From positions 89,050-153,049 of the forward strand of contig CAXBBL010000011.1 in assembly GCA_963974215.1 (NCBI GenBank): 64,000 nucleotides of DNA. The letters run 5' to 3'. The notes beneath the pieces are model-generated. The model saw only the letters and a program-made list of their open reading frames with translations, was not told the DNA's origin and searched no databases. The translations under genes and the position numbers were made by a program. Positions 25,892 to 34,754 of this stretch are shown piece by piece (the first letter of the stretch is position 1; each line of letters opens with the position of its first letter). The DNA is from Croceimicrobium sp963974215 (GTDB taxonomy: Bacteria > Bacteroidota > Bacteroidia > Flavobacteriales > Schleiferiaceae).

Positions 25892-27109
25892 ATGAAAGCC
25901 GAAAAAATATACTTTACCAATCAGGAAGGACTGCAATTAAGTGGTAACCTCCAAAAACCAATAGGTCAAAAAATTAAAGCCTATGCTCTTTTTGCCCATT
26001 GCTTTACCTGTGGAAAAGATTTAAAAGCGGTCCGTAATTTATCTCAAAGCCTCAATCAAAAAAACATCGCGGTTTTGCGGTTCGACTTTAGCGGTTTAGG
26101 TCAATCACAAGGCGATTTTGAAAGCACCAATTTCAGCACAAATATTAATGATTTGCTCTCTGCCGCACAGTACATGGAAGAGAACAATATGGCCCCCGAA
26201 ATTTTAATCGGTCATTCCTTAGGGGGTTCAGCGGTACTTATAGTGGCCGATAAAATTCCTAGCGTAAAAGCAGTTAGCACTATTGGCGCACCCTCGGAGG
26301 CAGAGCATGTAAAAAAACTTTTTCAACCTCATCTCAATACTATTTTAGAAGAAGGTGATGCTGAAGTGAATATTGGTGGCCGACCCTTTGTGATAAAAAG
26401 GCAATTCCTGCACGATTTAGAAGGCCATGCACTACAGAAAAGTATTGGCAAGTGGCGTAAAAAAGCATTGTTGGTGCTACATTCTCCGCAGGATAAAATC
26501 GTAGGTATAGAAAATGCTCGCGAAATTTACGAAGCCGCTCATCATCCTAAAAGTTATATCTCACTCGATGGCGCCGATCATCTTTTAAGTAAAACAGCCG
26601 ATTCGGAGTACGTCGGTTTACTCATCGCATCTTGGGCCAACCGTTACCTCCCAGCCGATGAAAAGCATAGTTTACCCAAGGGCGAAAGTCAGGTAATTGC
26701 ACAAATTGATGAAGAGCCTTTTATCACTCAAATTTCGGCGAATAACTTTGGTTTTATTGCAGATGAGCCCGAAGATATGGGCGGACAAAATCTTGGACCA
26801 AGCCCCTATGACCTGGTTAGCGCGGGTCTCGCAGCCTGCACGGCAATGACCATGCAGTTATACGCACGTCATAAAGATTTCCCTCTCGAAGGAGCTAAAG
26901 TAGAAGTTAACTACGAGCACGATCACGCCAGTGACGCCAAGGATTGTGTAACAGGTGAAGCAAAAAAAGGTCTCTTTCACCGAAAAATAAGTCTGCAAGG
27001 GCCTTTGGATGAAAAACAAAAAGAGCGTATTCTGATCATCGCCAACAAGTGCCCGGTTCATAAAAGCTTAGAGAAAGGGACCAACATTAGCACCGAACTT
27101 TCTGATTAA
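25892..27109 (+). CDS. Alpha/beta hydrolase-OsmC fusion protein
   Basis: 405 residues made of two domains. Residues ~1-250 form an alpha/beta hydrolase with nucleophile elbow GHSLGGSA near 109 and a late DGADHLL His. Residues ~265-400 form an OsmC-like peroxide-reductase domain: ETRANNF-like SANNFGFIADEPEDMGGQNLGPSPYDL, the first cysteine in AGLAACTAMTMQLYA, and the second in ANKCPVHKSLE. This fusion is common in Bacteroidota and proteobacteria and is annotated as bifunctional hydrolase/OsmC. OsmC domains reduce organic hydroperoxides with two cysteines, both present here. Confidence 0.92.
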   Translation: MKAEKIYFTNQEGLQLSGNLQKPIGQKIKAYALFAHCFTCGKDLKAVRNLSQSLNQKNIAVLRFDFSGLGQSQGDFESTNFSTNINDLLSAAQYMEENNMAPEILIGHSLGGSAVLIVADKIPSVKAVSTIGAPSEAEHVKKLFQPHLNTILEEGDAEVNIGGRPFVIKRQFLHDLEGHALQKSIGKWRKKALLVLHSPQDKIVGIENAREIYEAAHHPKSYISLDGADHLLSKTADSEYVGLLIASWANRYLPADEKHSLPKGESQVIAQIDEEPFITQISANNFGFIADEPEDMGGQNLGPSPYDLVSAGLAACTAMTMQLYARHKDFPLEGAKVEVNYEHDHASDAKDCVTGEAKKGLFHRKISLQGPLDEKQKERILIIANKCPVHKSLEKGTNISTELSD

Positions 27110-27161
27110 AACAAGTCCCGAGGTAAAGTAGCTGGTCATTTTTTGGTGAGTATTTAGCTTG

Positions 27162-27205
27162 AAACCTGAGTTTGAAAAGTGGCTAATTCCTAGTTTTAAG
27201 TCGAT
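27162..27205. repeat. Solo left end of the interspersed element
   Basis: AAACCTGAGTTTGAAAAGTGGC followed by TAGTTTTAAG resembles the left end of the MITE-like elements at reduced identity. It lies ~50 bp after the OsmC-fusion gene. No right end is seen before the next gene. Confidence 0.4.
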
Positions 27206-27283
27206 TTCGATAGGTTCGCTAACTTTCGCTTAACTCTTGTGTAATATTTGGTTAATTTTGAGGCCTCATCACTAGGGGTAAAA

Positions 27284-27937
27284 ATGAATTTAATTGTTTT
27301 TAGCTTAAACGCCGTCGCAAGATTTCCCCATGAGGAAATCGAAAATTGCATGCGCCAAGCTCTTATTGAATTTGGTATTGAGCCAAATAATCGTCGGCAC
27401 TTCCCCCAGGATCTAAACATCTTGCAGGCCTTTAAAGCCTACTTCAAAACGGAGCTAGACCAAAGTCTAAGCGACGAGCAGATGGAGCTTTTAATCAGAC
27501 ACTTTAGTAATAAAGTAAAAAACCTTTTTCTTTCGGATGATGATCTATTTGAGATTAGACCTGGTGTTCAAAGCTTATTCGGCGAAATAGAAAAACAGAA
27601 ATCATGGAAATACGCCATACTAAGCCATCTTGATTTCAATACTACTCGCTTTGTTCTTCAATCCTGCGGTGTGTTTAGCAAGGATAAACTTACCCTGTCC
27701 GCCGAGGAAGGCAAAAACTACCAAGAGCAAATTTCACGCTTAATTAAAAGAGTGCAAAAAAGCGATAAGCCGCCTAAGGTGCATTTCTTCTCGCTTGATA
27801 AAGATGAAAGCCTTGCCCGAGAAATCTCTATAATTCTTCCTAAAAAATCAAAAAAGGAAAAAAATTATTTTACCTATCGCCGTTTTGAGGAATACTTCAA
27901 AAAAGCAAAAAAAAACAAAAAGAAGAAAAACAAGTAA
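27284..27937 (+). CDS. HAD-fold protein with both catalytic aspartates lost
   Basis: The ATG at 27284 gives 217 residues and puts the first HAD strand at the N-terminus as usual (the longer TTG start at 27248 adds 12 unneeded residues). Motif I, normally FDLDGV, reads FSLNAV, so the nucleophile is S7 and the acid/base residue N9. Motif II survives (YAILSHLDFNTTRFVLQSCGVF), motif III Lys probably at EGKNYQEQ, and motif IV is weakened (FFSLDKDESLA). The C-terminus is a lysine-rich tail (KKAKKNKKKKNK). It looks like a non-catalytic, possibly nucleic-acid- or membrane-associated HAD relative. Function unknown. Confidence 0.65.
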   Translation: MNLIVFSLNAVARFPHEEIENCMRQALIEFGIEPNNRRHFPQDLNILQAFKAYFKTELDQSLSDEQMELLIRHFSNKVKNLFLSDDDLFEIRPGVQSLFGEIEKQKSWKYAILSHLDFNTTRFVLQSCGVFSKDKLTLSAEEGKNYQEQISRLIKRVQKSDKPPKVHFFSLDKDESLAREISIILPKKSKKEKNYFTYRRFEEYFKKAKKNKKKKNK

Positions 27938-27974
27938 TGGCTTTAGCTTGTTTGTACTGAGAACTTTATCTTAG

Positions 27975-28138
27975 ATCCTGAGTTTGATGCAATTTAGGCA
28001 CCAGGCCCATTGTGATCAAGGTGAACGGTAAACCAATCGGACGAAAAATAGCATGCTATTAAAAGATGATTGTAGAAGACCGCTGTTTTGAAAGAGGCCT
28101 AAAAATCTGATACCCTCATTAAAGCTCGCACTCAGGTT
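27975..28138. repeat. Diverged ~164-bp copy of the interspersed element
   Basis: The left end ATCCTGAGTTTGATGCAATTTAGG and right end CTCGCACTCAGGTT face each other 164 bp apart and match the termini of copies A and B with about 70% identity. The interior shares only short words with them. It fills nearly all of the gap between the HAD-fold gene and the aldehyde dehydrogenase gene. Confidence 0.6.
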
Positions 28139-28161
28139 AAACCTTCTAAATTTTTTCTCAG

Positions 28162-29577
28162 ATGCCATTATCCCGTGAACTACCGCCCAATTTCAGCTTC
28201 GACCAATTAAACGACTTGGTTAAAAGTCAGCAAGAATTCTTTGCTATGAAAGGTCTTCAAGAGACTGAGCAGAGAGTTAACATTCTGAAAAAACTCAAGC
28301 GGATTATTCAAGAGAACGAGCAAGAATTCATACAAGCCCTACACGATGATTTAGGAAAAAGTCCCTTCGAAGCCTATGTATCGGAAATTGGCTTCATTTA
28401 CGAAGAACTCAACCAAGCCATTAAGCACACCGGGAGGTGGTCGAAAGCAAAAAGAGTAAGTTCACCTTTGGTTAGCTGGCCTTCTAAAAGCTATATCCTT
28501 CCGCAAGCCAAAGGCAATTGTCTTATAATTGCCCCCTGGAACTATCCCTTTCAATTGGTAATGGGTCCTTTAATTGCCGCCATTGCCGCCGGAAATAATT
28601 GCATACTTAAAGCGCCTGAGCAAAGTGCAGCGACCTCCTCCCTTTTGGAGAAGGTTATTCACGAAAATTTCCCCACCGAAATTATCAGTGTAGTACAAGG
28701 ACCCGGAAAAACGGTAGTGACCTATTTACTCGAAAAGTTTCAATTTGGCCATGTTTTCTTTACGGGTAGTGTTCCCGTGGGACGCATTATTGCGCAAGCT
28801 TGTGCGAAAAAACTGATGCCCTGCACCTTAGAGTTAGGAGGAAAAAGCCCCGCCATTGTAGATATCAGTGCGAATTTAAAAGTGGCGGCTAACCGTCTCG
28901 TCTTTGGCAAGTGGCTAAATGCTGGTCAAACTTGTGTAGCCCCTGATTACCTCGTGGTAGAACGCCGCATATTAGATGAGTTCCTCAAGCTCCTTAGCGA
29001 AACCATCCTCGAATTTTACGGCGAGAAACCTTTTGAAAGCAAGGATTACGGGCGAATTATTAATGAAACGCAGTTCGATCGTTTAGTATCCTTTTTAGAT
29101 AAAGAAGAAATATACTTCGGAGGCGAAACCGATCGTGGTCAATTAAAAATTAGTCCCACCATCATTCTCAATCCCGATGATGACTCACCCTTAATGCAGG
29201 ATGAAATTTTCGGTCCTATTTTACCCGTTATTCCCTTCGACTTTCCTGTTGATATAGAAAATATTATTGCCCGCCATCCTAACCCTTTGGCCCTGTATCA
29301 CTTTAGCGAAGACGCCAAATTAATTAAACACATTAGCCGCAATATTGCTTTTGGCGGTGGTGTAATTAATAACACCGTCCTTCATTTAGCGAACCCAGAA
29401 CTTCCTTTCGGCGGGGTGGGTAATAGCGGCTCAGGTAACTATCACGGCAAATTTGGTTTTGATGCTTTTAGTCACCAAAAGGCCATGATGCACAGTGCCA
29501 CTTGGCTAGATTTAAAACAGAAATATCCACCCTTCGGTCCCCTTGTTTACAAAGCCATTCGCTGGCTCATGAAATAA
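28162..29577 (+). CDS. Aldehyde dehydrogenase (class 3-like)
   Basis: 471 residues. NAPWNYPFQL-type substrate/NAD entry motif (IAPWNYPFQLVMGP), FTGSVPVGR nucleotide loop, catalytic Glu in LELGGKSPAIV and catalytic Cys in NAGQTCVAPDYL, and the C-terminal LPFGGVGNSGSGNYHGKFGFDAFSHQK typical of ALDH3-type fatty/aromatic aldehyde dehydrogenases. It oxidises aldehydes to acids with NAD(P)+. It ends 3 bp before the MMPL transporter gene, so the two form an operon. Confidence 0.92.
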   Translation: MPLSRELPPNFSFDQLNDLVKSQQEFFAMKGLQETEQRVNILKKLKRIIQENEQEFIQALHDDLGKSPFEAYVSEIGFIYEELNQAIKHTGRWSKAKRVSSPLVSWPSKSYILPQAKGNCLIIAPWNYPFQLVMGPLIAAIAAGNNCILKAPEQSAATSSLLEKVIHENFPTEIISVVQGPGKTVVTYLLEKFQFGHVFFTGSVPVGRIIAQACAKKLMPCTLELGGKSPAIVDISANLKVAANRLVFGKWLNAGQTCVAPDYLVVERRILDEFLKLLSETILEFYGEKPFESKDYGRIINETQFDRLVSFLDKEEIYFGGETDRGQLKISPTIILNPDDDSPLMQDEIFGPILPVIPFDFPVDIENIIARHPNPLALYHFSEDAKLIKHISRNIAFGGGVINNTVLHLANPELPFGGVGNSGSGNYHGKFGFDAFSHQKAMMHSATWLDLKQKYPPFGPLVYKAIRWLMK

Positions 29578-29580
29578 AAA

Positions 29581-31797
29581 ATGAAGCTATTCCACCGCCT
29601 GCGCTACCCCATTTTAGTCATTCTATTATTTTGCGCCTATCTTCTTTTTCCCCATCTGCGTAAAGCAATACAAGTAGATAACAGCCTCACGGGGTGGTTT
29701 ATTGAAGGCGACCCTGCCTTGGAATCTTACCACCGTTTTTTAGATAATTTTGGCAACGATGAAATCGTGCTAGTCCTTTTTGAACCAAAGGATAATGTAT
29801 TGGCAGAACAGAATCTTAAGGCCATACGTGACTTCGCAATGGCCTGCGAAAACCATCCTGATGTTGCCCAAGTTTTTAGCGCCCACAATGCGCTTATTCC
29901 CAATTTGAATAATGGGTTTATTCAAGGGCAACCCTTGTTAAAACCTAATAGCAGCAGCAAAGAGGTAGCGCAACAATTAGCGCGCTATCCTTTTATTAAA
30001 GAGCAATTTTTTAATGCCAACCTCAGCGCGACAAAGTTTATCATTTACCTAAAAAACAGTCCCGATTTTGGACTGAAACGCAAAGCAATCCTTAAGGACC
30101 TTTACGCTTATGCAGATGCGTATTTAAGTGACGAACGATCTTATTTTGGCGGGGTCGGAGTAATCTTTGAAGCCCTAAACGAATTGTCGGAAAAAGAATT
30201 TAGTCGTTTTTTACTAGTTGGCTATGGCCTGATGTTTCTAGTTCTCCTGCTTATCTATAGAAATATTCGCTATGTAATTCTGGCCTTGGCGACGATACTT
30301 TTCGCCAGCTATTTCACCCTCGGGATTTACGGAGCGATGGGGCATCAACTCAATTTACTCAGTACCCTAATTCCCGCCATTATCATTCTCCTGTGCGTAA
30401 TGGATGTGATGCATATCTTAAATGAATATCAAAGCACTAGCACCCCAAATGCTACTTTTGAAGATATATTAGGCGTGCTTAAAAACGTTTGGTGGCCTTG
30501 CCTTTTCACCAGCCTCACGACCATGGCTGGCTTTATTTCGCTCAGTCTTAGTCCAGTGAAAATACTGGTAAGTTTTGGCATATACACCGCTTTAGGAATT
30601 GCCTTGGGATTGTTCTTTTCCTTTCTCTTCGCCTTATTGCTTTTAGCGCCAGTTAAAAAAACGCGTCTTAAATCTTTAATCAGCAAAAAACAACTTTTGG
30701 CACTTTTGCGCTTTAGCGAAAGAAATCCTCAGAAACTACTCTATGGCTTTCTCGCTCTGAGCCTAATTTCCGCGCTTGGCCTGCTGCAAATTAAAGTCGA
30801 TACCGATAGTCTAGCCTATCTCCCGCAAGGGCATTGGGTACAAAAAGACAATACAAACATTGAGCGCTTGGTGGGACCTTATATGCCTTTAGAATACCTC
30901 ATCTCGGTAAAGGAAGGGGAGAAAACCAATAGTCCCGCCCTCTTAAAAGCCATGCAAAACTTTGAGGAGGAACTATCGCAAAAGCCTTATATCGGGGCCA
31001 TTAACGGATTGCACGATATCTATCGAGCGGCCTTTACGGAGCGCTATAAAGAGGATTGGCGTAGAGGATTTGAAAAACCGGGCATCATTAAAAAAGTGAC
31101 CGAATTTTCGGAAATGCTTAGCCCTGCCCTTTTGCGCAATTTCACTAGTCCTAACTATCAACTCGCACGCATTAATATTGCGGGAGAAATTGTTACCGCG
31201 GGTCAGCTGGGAGAAATTATGGATAGTATCCAACAAATTGGCGATCGTAATTTCGCAGGCCTCGCTACGGTTGAAGCCAGTGGTTATCAAAGCCTTTACG
31301 CGGGCATTGTAAACTACGTTACCGAAAGTCAGGTGAAAAGTTTTTCGCTAGCAGTAGTGCTTATTTTTATCCTCCTCTATTTCTTTTTAGGCGATTTCAA
31401 ATTGGCGGTTTTAAGTTTGGTGCCCAATTTCTTTCCCATTATCACCATGCTTGGCTGCATGGGCTTTTTGGGCATTAATCTCGATACGGCGACTGCATCC
31501 ATTGCCAGTATTGTTTTAAGTTTTTCGATTGACGATACTATGCACTTCGCTTATCAATACCGACGCCTTCGTAAAAAAGGACGTAGTGCCATTTACGCGC
31601 GCCGAGCCACCATTAGTCATGTGGGTAAGGCCATCATTTTAAGCTCAGCCGTATTATTTGCGGGCTATTTTCTTATGCTTTTCGGTGAACTAAAAACCGT
31701 ATTCTATTTCGGCATCCTCACTAGCATTTCTATCTTGGCTGCCTTGCTTAGTCAACTATTTCTCTTTCCAATTCTCTTATCAAAATTTGACAAATGA
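29581..31797 (+). CDS. MMPL/RND-superfamily membrane exporter
   Basis: 738 residues with 12 predicted helices in two repeats of six. Each half has one N-terminal helix, a large periplasmic loop (about 35-205 and 410-580) and five further helices. GDD-like SIDDTMHFAYQYRR near 640 and VMDVMHILNEY near 275 match the RND proton-relay region of MMPL proteins. Members export lipids or hydrophobic metabolites. It follows aldehyde dehydrogenase with 3 bp spacing and overlaps the acylphosphatase start by 4 bp. The substrate is unknown. Confidence 0.87.
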   Translation: MKLFHRLRYPILVILLFCAYLLFPHLRKAIQVDNSLTGWFIEGDPALESYHRFLDNFGNDEIVLVLFEPKDNVLAEQNLKAIRDFAMACENHPDVAQVFSAHNALIPNLNNGFIQGQPLLKPNSSSKEVAQQLARYPFIKEQFFNANLSATKFIIYLKNSPDFGLKRKAILKDLYAYADAYLSDERSYFGGVGVIFEALNELSEKEFSRFLLVGYGLMFLVLLLIYRNIRYVILALATILFASYFTLGIYGAMGHQLNLLSTLIPAIIILLCVMDVMHILNEYQSTSTPNATFEDILGVLKNVWWPCLFTSLTTMAGFISLSLSPVKILVSFGIYTALGIALGLFFSFLFALLLLAPVKKTRLKSLISKKQLLALLRFSERNPQKLLYGFLALSLISALGLLQIKVDTDSLAYLPQGHWVQKDNTNIERLVGPYMPLEYLISVKEGEKTNSPALLKAMQNFEEELSQKPYIGAINGLHDIYRAAFTERYKEDWRRGFEKPGIIKKVTEFSEMLSPALLRNFTSPNYQLARINIAGEIVTAGQLGEIMDSIQQIGDRNFAGLATVEASGYQSLYAGIVNYVTESQVKSFSLAVVLIFILLYFFLGDFKLAVLSLVPNFFPIITMLGCMGFLGINLDTATASIASIVLSFSIDDTMHFAYQYRRLRKKGRSAIYARRATISHVGKAIILSSAVLFAGYFLMLFGELKTVFYFGILTSISILAALLSQLFLFPILLSKFDK

Positions 31798-32078
31798 ACG
31801 ATATACAAGCAGAAGTAATTCAAGTTTACGGAAAGGTGCAAGGCGTTTTTTATCGCAAAAGCACCCAGGCCGAAGCCAAAAAACTGGGCCTTTCCGGCTG
31901 GGTAAAAAATCGCGAAGATGGCAGTGTTGAAATCTTTGCTGAAGGCAGCGCTAGGCAGCTGGAAGACTTAAAAAAATGGTGTAAAAGAGGTCCCGCTCAG
32001 GCAGATGTGCAAGAACTAATTGCAGAAAGTGCCGAAGCCCAATTTTATAAATCCTTTGAAATAGAATATAGCCACTAA
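31794..32078 (+). CDS. acyP: Acylphosphatase
   Basis: 94 residues, the family length. It contains the signature VYGKVQGVFYRKST with the catalytic Arg (FYRK) and GLSGWVKNREDGSVEIFAEG with the catalytic Asn. It hydrolyses acyl phosphates in the cytoplasm. The ATG overlaps the TGA of the transporter gene (ATGA). Confidence 0.93.
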   Translation: MNDIQAEVIQVYGKVQGVFYRKSTQAEAKKLGLSGWVKNREDGSVEIFAEGSARQLEDLKKWCKRGPAQADVQELIAESAEAQFYKSFEIEYSH

Positions 32079-32097
32079 GCTTTTGTAATTTTGCTGC

Positions 32098-32457
32098 ATG
32101 GATTCAAATAGACTACAAAGGGTAGAAAGCCAGATTCAGAAGGATATGGCCGAAATTTTCCGCGAATTTGCACAGAATAAATTCCCAGGCGTACTTTTCA
32201 CCGTTAGCTCCGTGCGCATCAGCGCCGATCTTTCTATTGCCCGTATTAACATTAGCCTTTTCCCTGTAAAGGATAAAAAGGAAATTTTAGAATACGTTAA
32301 CAGCGAAAAAGCGAGTATTAAAAATCAATTGGTACGCAAAATGAAGGGTAGCTTACGCAAGATGCCTGAACTTTATTTTTACATCGATGAAGCTTTAGAT
32401 CGTGAAGCGGAAATAGACCGTATCCTAAAGCATGGCGGCGAAAGTCCCATTAAATGA
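32098..32457 (+). CDS. rbfA: 30S ribosome-binding factor A
   Basis: 119 residues, the typical length for RbfA. The N-terminus (SNRLQRVESQIQKDMAEIFREF) and KH-like core (VSSVRISADLSIARINISLFP, then MPELYFYIDEALDREAEIDRIL) match the family. It matures the 30S subunit and 16S 5' end. It starts 19 bp after acyP and overlaps the permease gene by 4 bp. Confidence 0.94.
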   Translation: MDSNRLQRVESQIQKDMAEIFREFAQNKFPGVLFTVSSVRISADLSIARINISLFPVKDKKEILEYVNSEKASIKNQLVRKMKGSLRKMPELYFYIDEALDREAEIDRILKHGGESPIK

Positions 32458-33668
32458 GATTAGGCAATTATATAGCACGGCGCTATTTCTTCTCAAAAAA
32501 TAGCAGCAATGCTGTTAATATTATCACGGGTATTTCCTTAGGTGGAATTCTGGTGGGAAGCGCTGCTCTTATAATTGTCCTTAGTGCCTTTAATGGCTTA
32601 GAAAATTTAGTACGTGGCTTTTATCAAGATTTCGATCCCGACCTGAAAATTACCGCCGCCAGAGGCAAGTATTTCGAGGCCGAGCCCATTATTAATAAGC
32701 TTGCGCAAAGCGAAGGCATTGTTTATTATTCGCAGGTGGTTGAAGAAAAAGCACTTTTAAGTTTTCGCGACCGAGAGCATATCGCCACCTTAAAAGGAGT
32801 GGATACCGTTTATACGGAGATCAATAATATTAAGAGTAAAATTATTTACGGCGACTATCGCATCAACGAAGATTTAACGATAGAACCAGCGATCTTAGGA
32901 GCAGGAGTTGCCTATTACTTGGGCTTCAGCCGTAGCGATTTCCAAGAAGCGGTAAATGTTTTCGTACCAGCTCATAGTGCCAACCCCTTAAATCCCAGTG
33001 AGCAATTTCACAGTGAAAAGATTTTTCCTTTGGGGGTCTTTTCCATCCAACCCGATTTCGACGAAAAGTACTTTTTAGTAAGTCTCGCATTTGCCCAAAA
33101 AATATTGAATCGACCTGCAAAGCTTAGCGCCATAGAGCTTAAGCTAGATGACTATAAAAATGTAGCCATCGCTCAGCAAGAAATAGGCCTCCTTCTCGGC
33201 CCTGATTTTCGCATTGAAAACCGCGATGAGCAACAATCCGCTTTTCTAAAAGTAATGAAAACCGAAGGCCTATTTACCTTCCTCATTTTCGCACTTATTC
33301 TTTGCATCGCCACTTTTACTATTGCCGGCAGTTTGGCCATGCTAACTTTTGAAAAACGCAAAAACCTCTATACCCTTTGGGCCATGGGAACTCCTATTGG
33401 TGAATTGCGACGCATCTTTTTACGCTTAGGTCTAATTATTAGTATTTACGGGGGCTTAGCTGGAATTTTAATCGGCAGCGCTGTTGTCTTGGCCCAAGAA
33501 CACTTCAACCTCATCTCCGTAGGGGATGGTTATATCGTAGATGCTTATCCGGTAAGTTTAAAGTTTAGCGATGTGCTACTAGTTATGCTCACAGTGTTTG
33601 CCTTAGGCGCTTTAACCTCCAGCCTTACGGCGAGAAGGTTAGACCTAAAACTACTGCGTACCCAATAA
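32454..33668 (+). CDS. FtsX-like ABC permease (LolC/LolE family)
   Basis: 404 residues: one N-terminal helix (AVNIITGISLGGILVGSAALIIVLSAFNGL), a periplasmic MacB-like domain (~45-260), then three helices (FLIFALILCIATFTIAGSLAML, LIISIYGGLAGILIGSA and DVLLVMLTVFALGAL). This is the LolC/LolE layout for lipoprotein release from the inner membrane. No ATPase gene is adjacent; in Bacteroidota LolD is usually encoded elsewhere. Coupling to rbfA by a 4-bp overlap is common in this phylum. Confidence 0.87.
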   Translation: MRLGNYIARRYFFSKNSSNAVNIITGISLGGILVGSAALIIVLSAFNGLENLVRGFYQDFDPDLKITAARGKYFEAEPIINKLAQSEGIVYYSQVVEEKALLSFRDREHIATLKGVDTVYTEINNIKSKIIYGDYRINEDLTIEPAILGAGVAYYLGFSRSDFQEAVNVFVPAHSANPLNPSEQFHSEKIFPLGVFSIQPDFDEKYFLVSLAFAQKILNRPAKLSAIELKLDDYKNVAIAQQEIGLLLGPDFRIENRDEQQSAFLKVMKTEGLFTFLIFALILCIATFTIAGSLAMLTFEKRKNLYTLWAMGTPIGELRRIFLRLGLIISIYGGLAGILIGSAVVLAQEHFNLISVGDGYIVDAYPVSLKFSDVLLVMLTVFALGALTSSLTARRLDLKLLRTQ

Positions 33669-33681
33669 AATTTGGATTAAT

Positions 33682-33710
33682 TTAACGTGAGTTCGACGTG
33701 AAATTAATAG
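33682..33710. repeat. Solo left end of the interspersed element between converging genes
   Basis: AACGTGAGTTCGACGTGAAATTAATAGG matches the left terminal repeat (AACCTGAGTTCGGCGTAAAATTA) closely. It lies just after the permease gene and runs into the stop codon of dusB, so the element end supplies the last bases of that gene's 3' region. Confidence 0.55.
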
Positions 33711-34705
33711 GGATGAACCATTTCGATATCGGCAAACTCCTTTTCAATTTCGGCTAAAATGCGATACACATCTACCGCATAATCGGCCGTAACTAACTGC
33801 GTACGATATTCCTTAAAATTGGTAATCCCTTTAAAATAATTGGTATAGTGGCGGCGAGTTTCGTTAATTCCCAATCGCTCACCTTTCCACTCTACCGCCA
33901 TTTCAAAATGACGACGACAAGCATTGACCCTTTCCAATAAACTAGGCGATGCCAGTATTTCGCCTGTGGCCATAAAGTGCTTAATTTCTTTAAAAATCCA
34001 AGGGTAACCGATACTTGCGCGACCAATCATAATGCCGTCTACGCCATAGCGGTTTTTCATGGCCAAGGCCTTTTGCGGACTATCCACATCCCCATTCCCA
34101 AAAACGGGGATATGCATGCGGGGATTGTTTTTTACCGCTTCTATAAGTGACCAATCGGCCTCTCCTTTATACATCTGCTTGCGAGTACGGCCGTGTATAG
34201 AAATCGCTTTGATACCTACATCCTGCAGGCGCTCTGCCACTTCCACAATATACATGGTGCTCTCATCCCAACCGAGGCGAGTTTTAACCGTCACGGGCTT
34301 ATCCACGCGCTGTACAATTTCGCGAGTCATGGCCACCATTTTGGGAATATTCTGTAAGATACCCGCACCGGCTCCTTTACAAGCCACCTTTTTAACAGGG
34401 CAGCCGTAATTAATATCAATAATATCAGGATTGGCCTCTTCGGTTATCGCTGCCGCCTGACGCATCGATTCGATTTCGTTCCCGAAAATTTGAATACCTA
34501 GCGGACGCTCATACTCAAAGAAGTCGAGTTTCTGCACACTTTTCGCGGCATCACGAATCAAGCCTTCCGAAGAAATAAACTCCGTAAACATAAGGTCGGC
34601 GCCATTTTCTTTGCACAAAGCACGGAAGGGAGGATCACTCACATCTTCCATGGGTGCTAATAATAATGGGAATTCACCAACTTCTACCTCTCCAATCTTA
34701 ACCAC
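33704..34705 (-). CDS. dusB: tRNA-dihydrouridine synthase (DusB type)
   Basis: GTG at 34705 is taken as the start: it gives M-V-K-I-G-E-V, the usual N-terminus, and 333 residues. The frame stays open upstream to 35089 but that part is antisense to the protease gene and looks random. Flavin-barrel motifs: LLAPMEDVSDPPFRALC, EFISSEGL, the catalytic Cys in NYGCPVKKVACKGAGAG, HGRTRKQMYKGEADW, and GIMIGRASIGYPW near the phosphate site. It reduces uridines in tRNA D-loops. It is divergent from the CPBP gene with a 49-bp gap. Confidence 0.93.
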   Translation of the reverse strand: MVKIGEVEVGEFPLLLAPMEDVSDPPFRALCKENGADLMFTEFISSEGLIRDAAKSVQKLDFFEYERPLGIQIFGNEIESMRQAAAITEEANPDIIDINYGCPVKKVACKGAGAGILQNIPKMVAMTREIVQRVDKPVTVKTRLGWDESTMYIVEVAERLQDVGIKAISIHGRTRKQMYKGEADWSLIEAVKNNPRMHIPVFGNGDVDSPQKALAMKNRYGVDGIMIGRASIGYPWIFKEIKHFMATGEILASPSLLERVNACRRHFEMAVEWKGERLGINETRRHYTNYFKGITNFKEYRTQLVTADYAVDVYRILAEIEKEFADIEMVHPY

Positions 34706-34754
34706 TGTCGGAATTTTTATCAATTTTGCGAAATTACAAAAAGGAATCGGTCGT

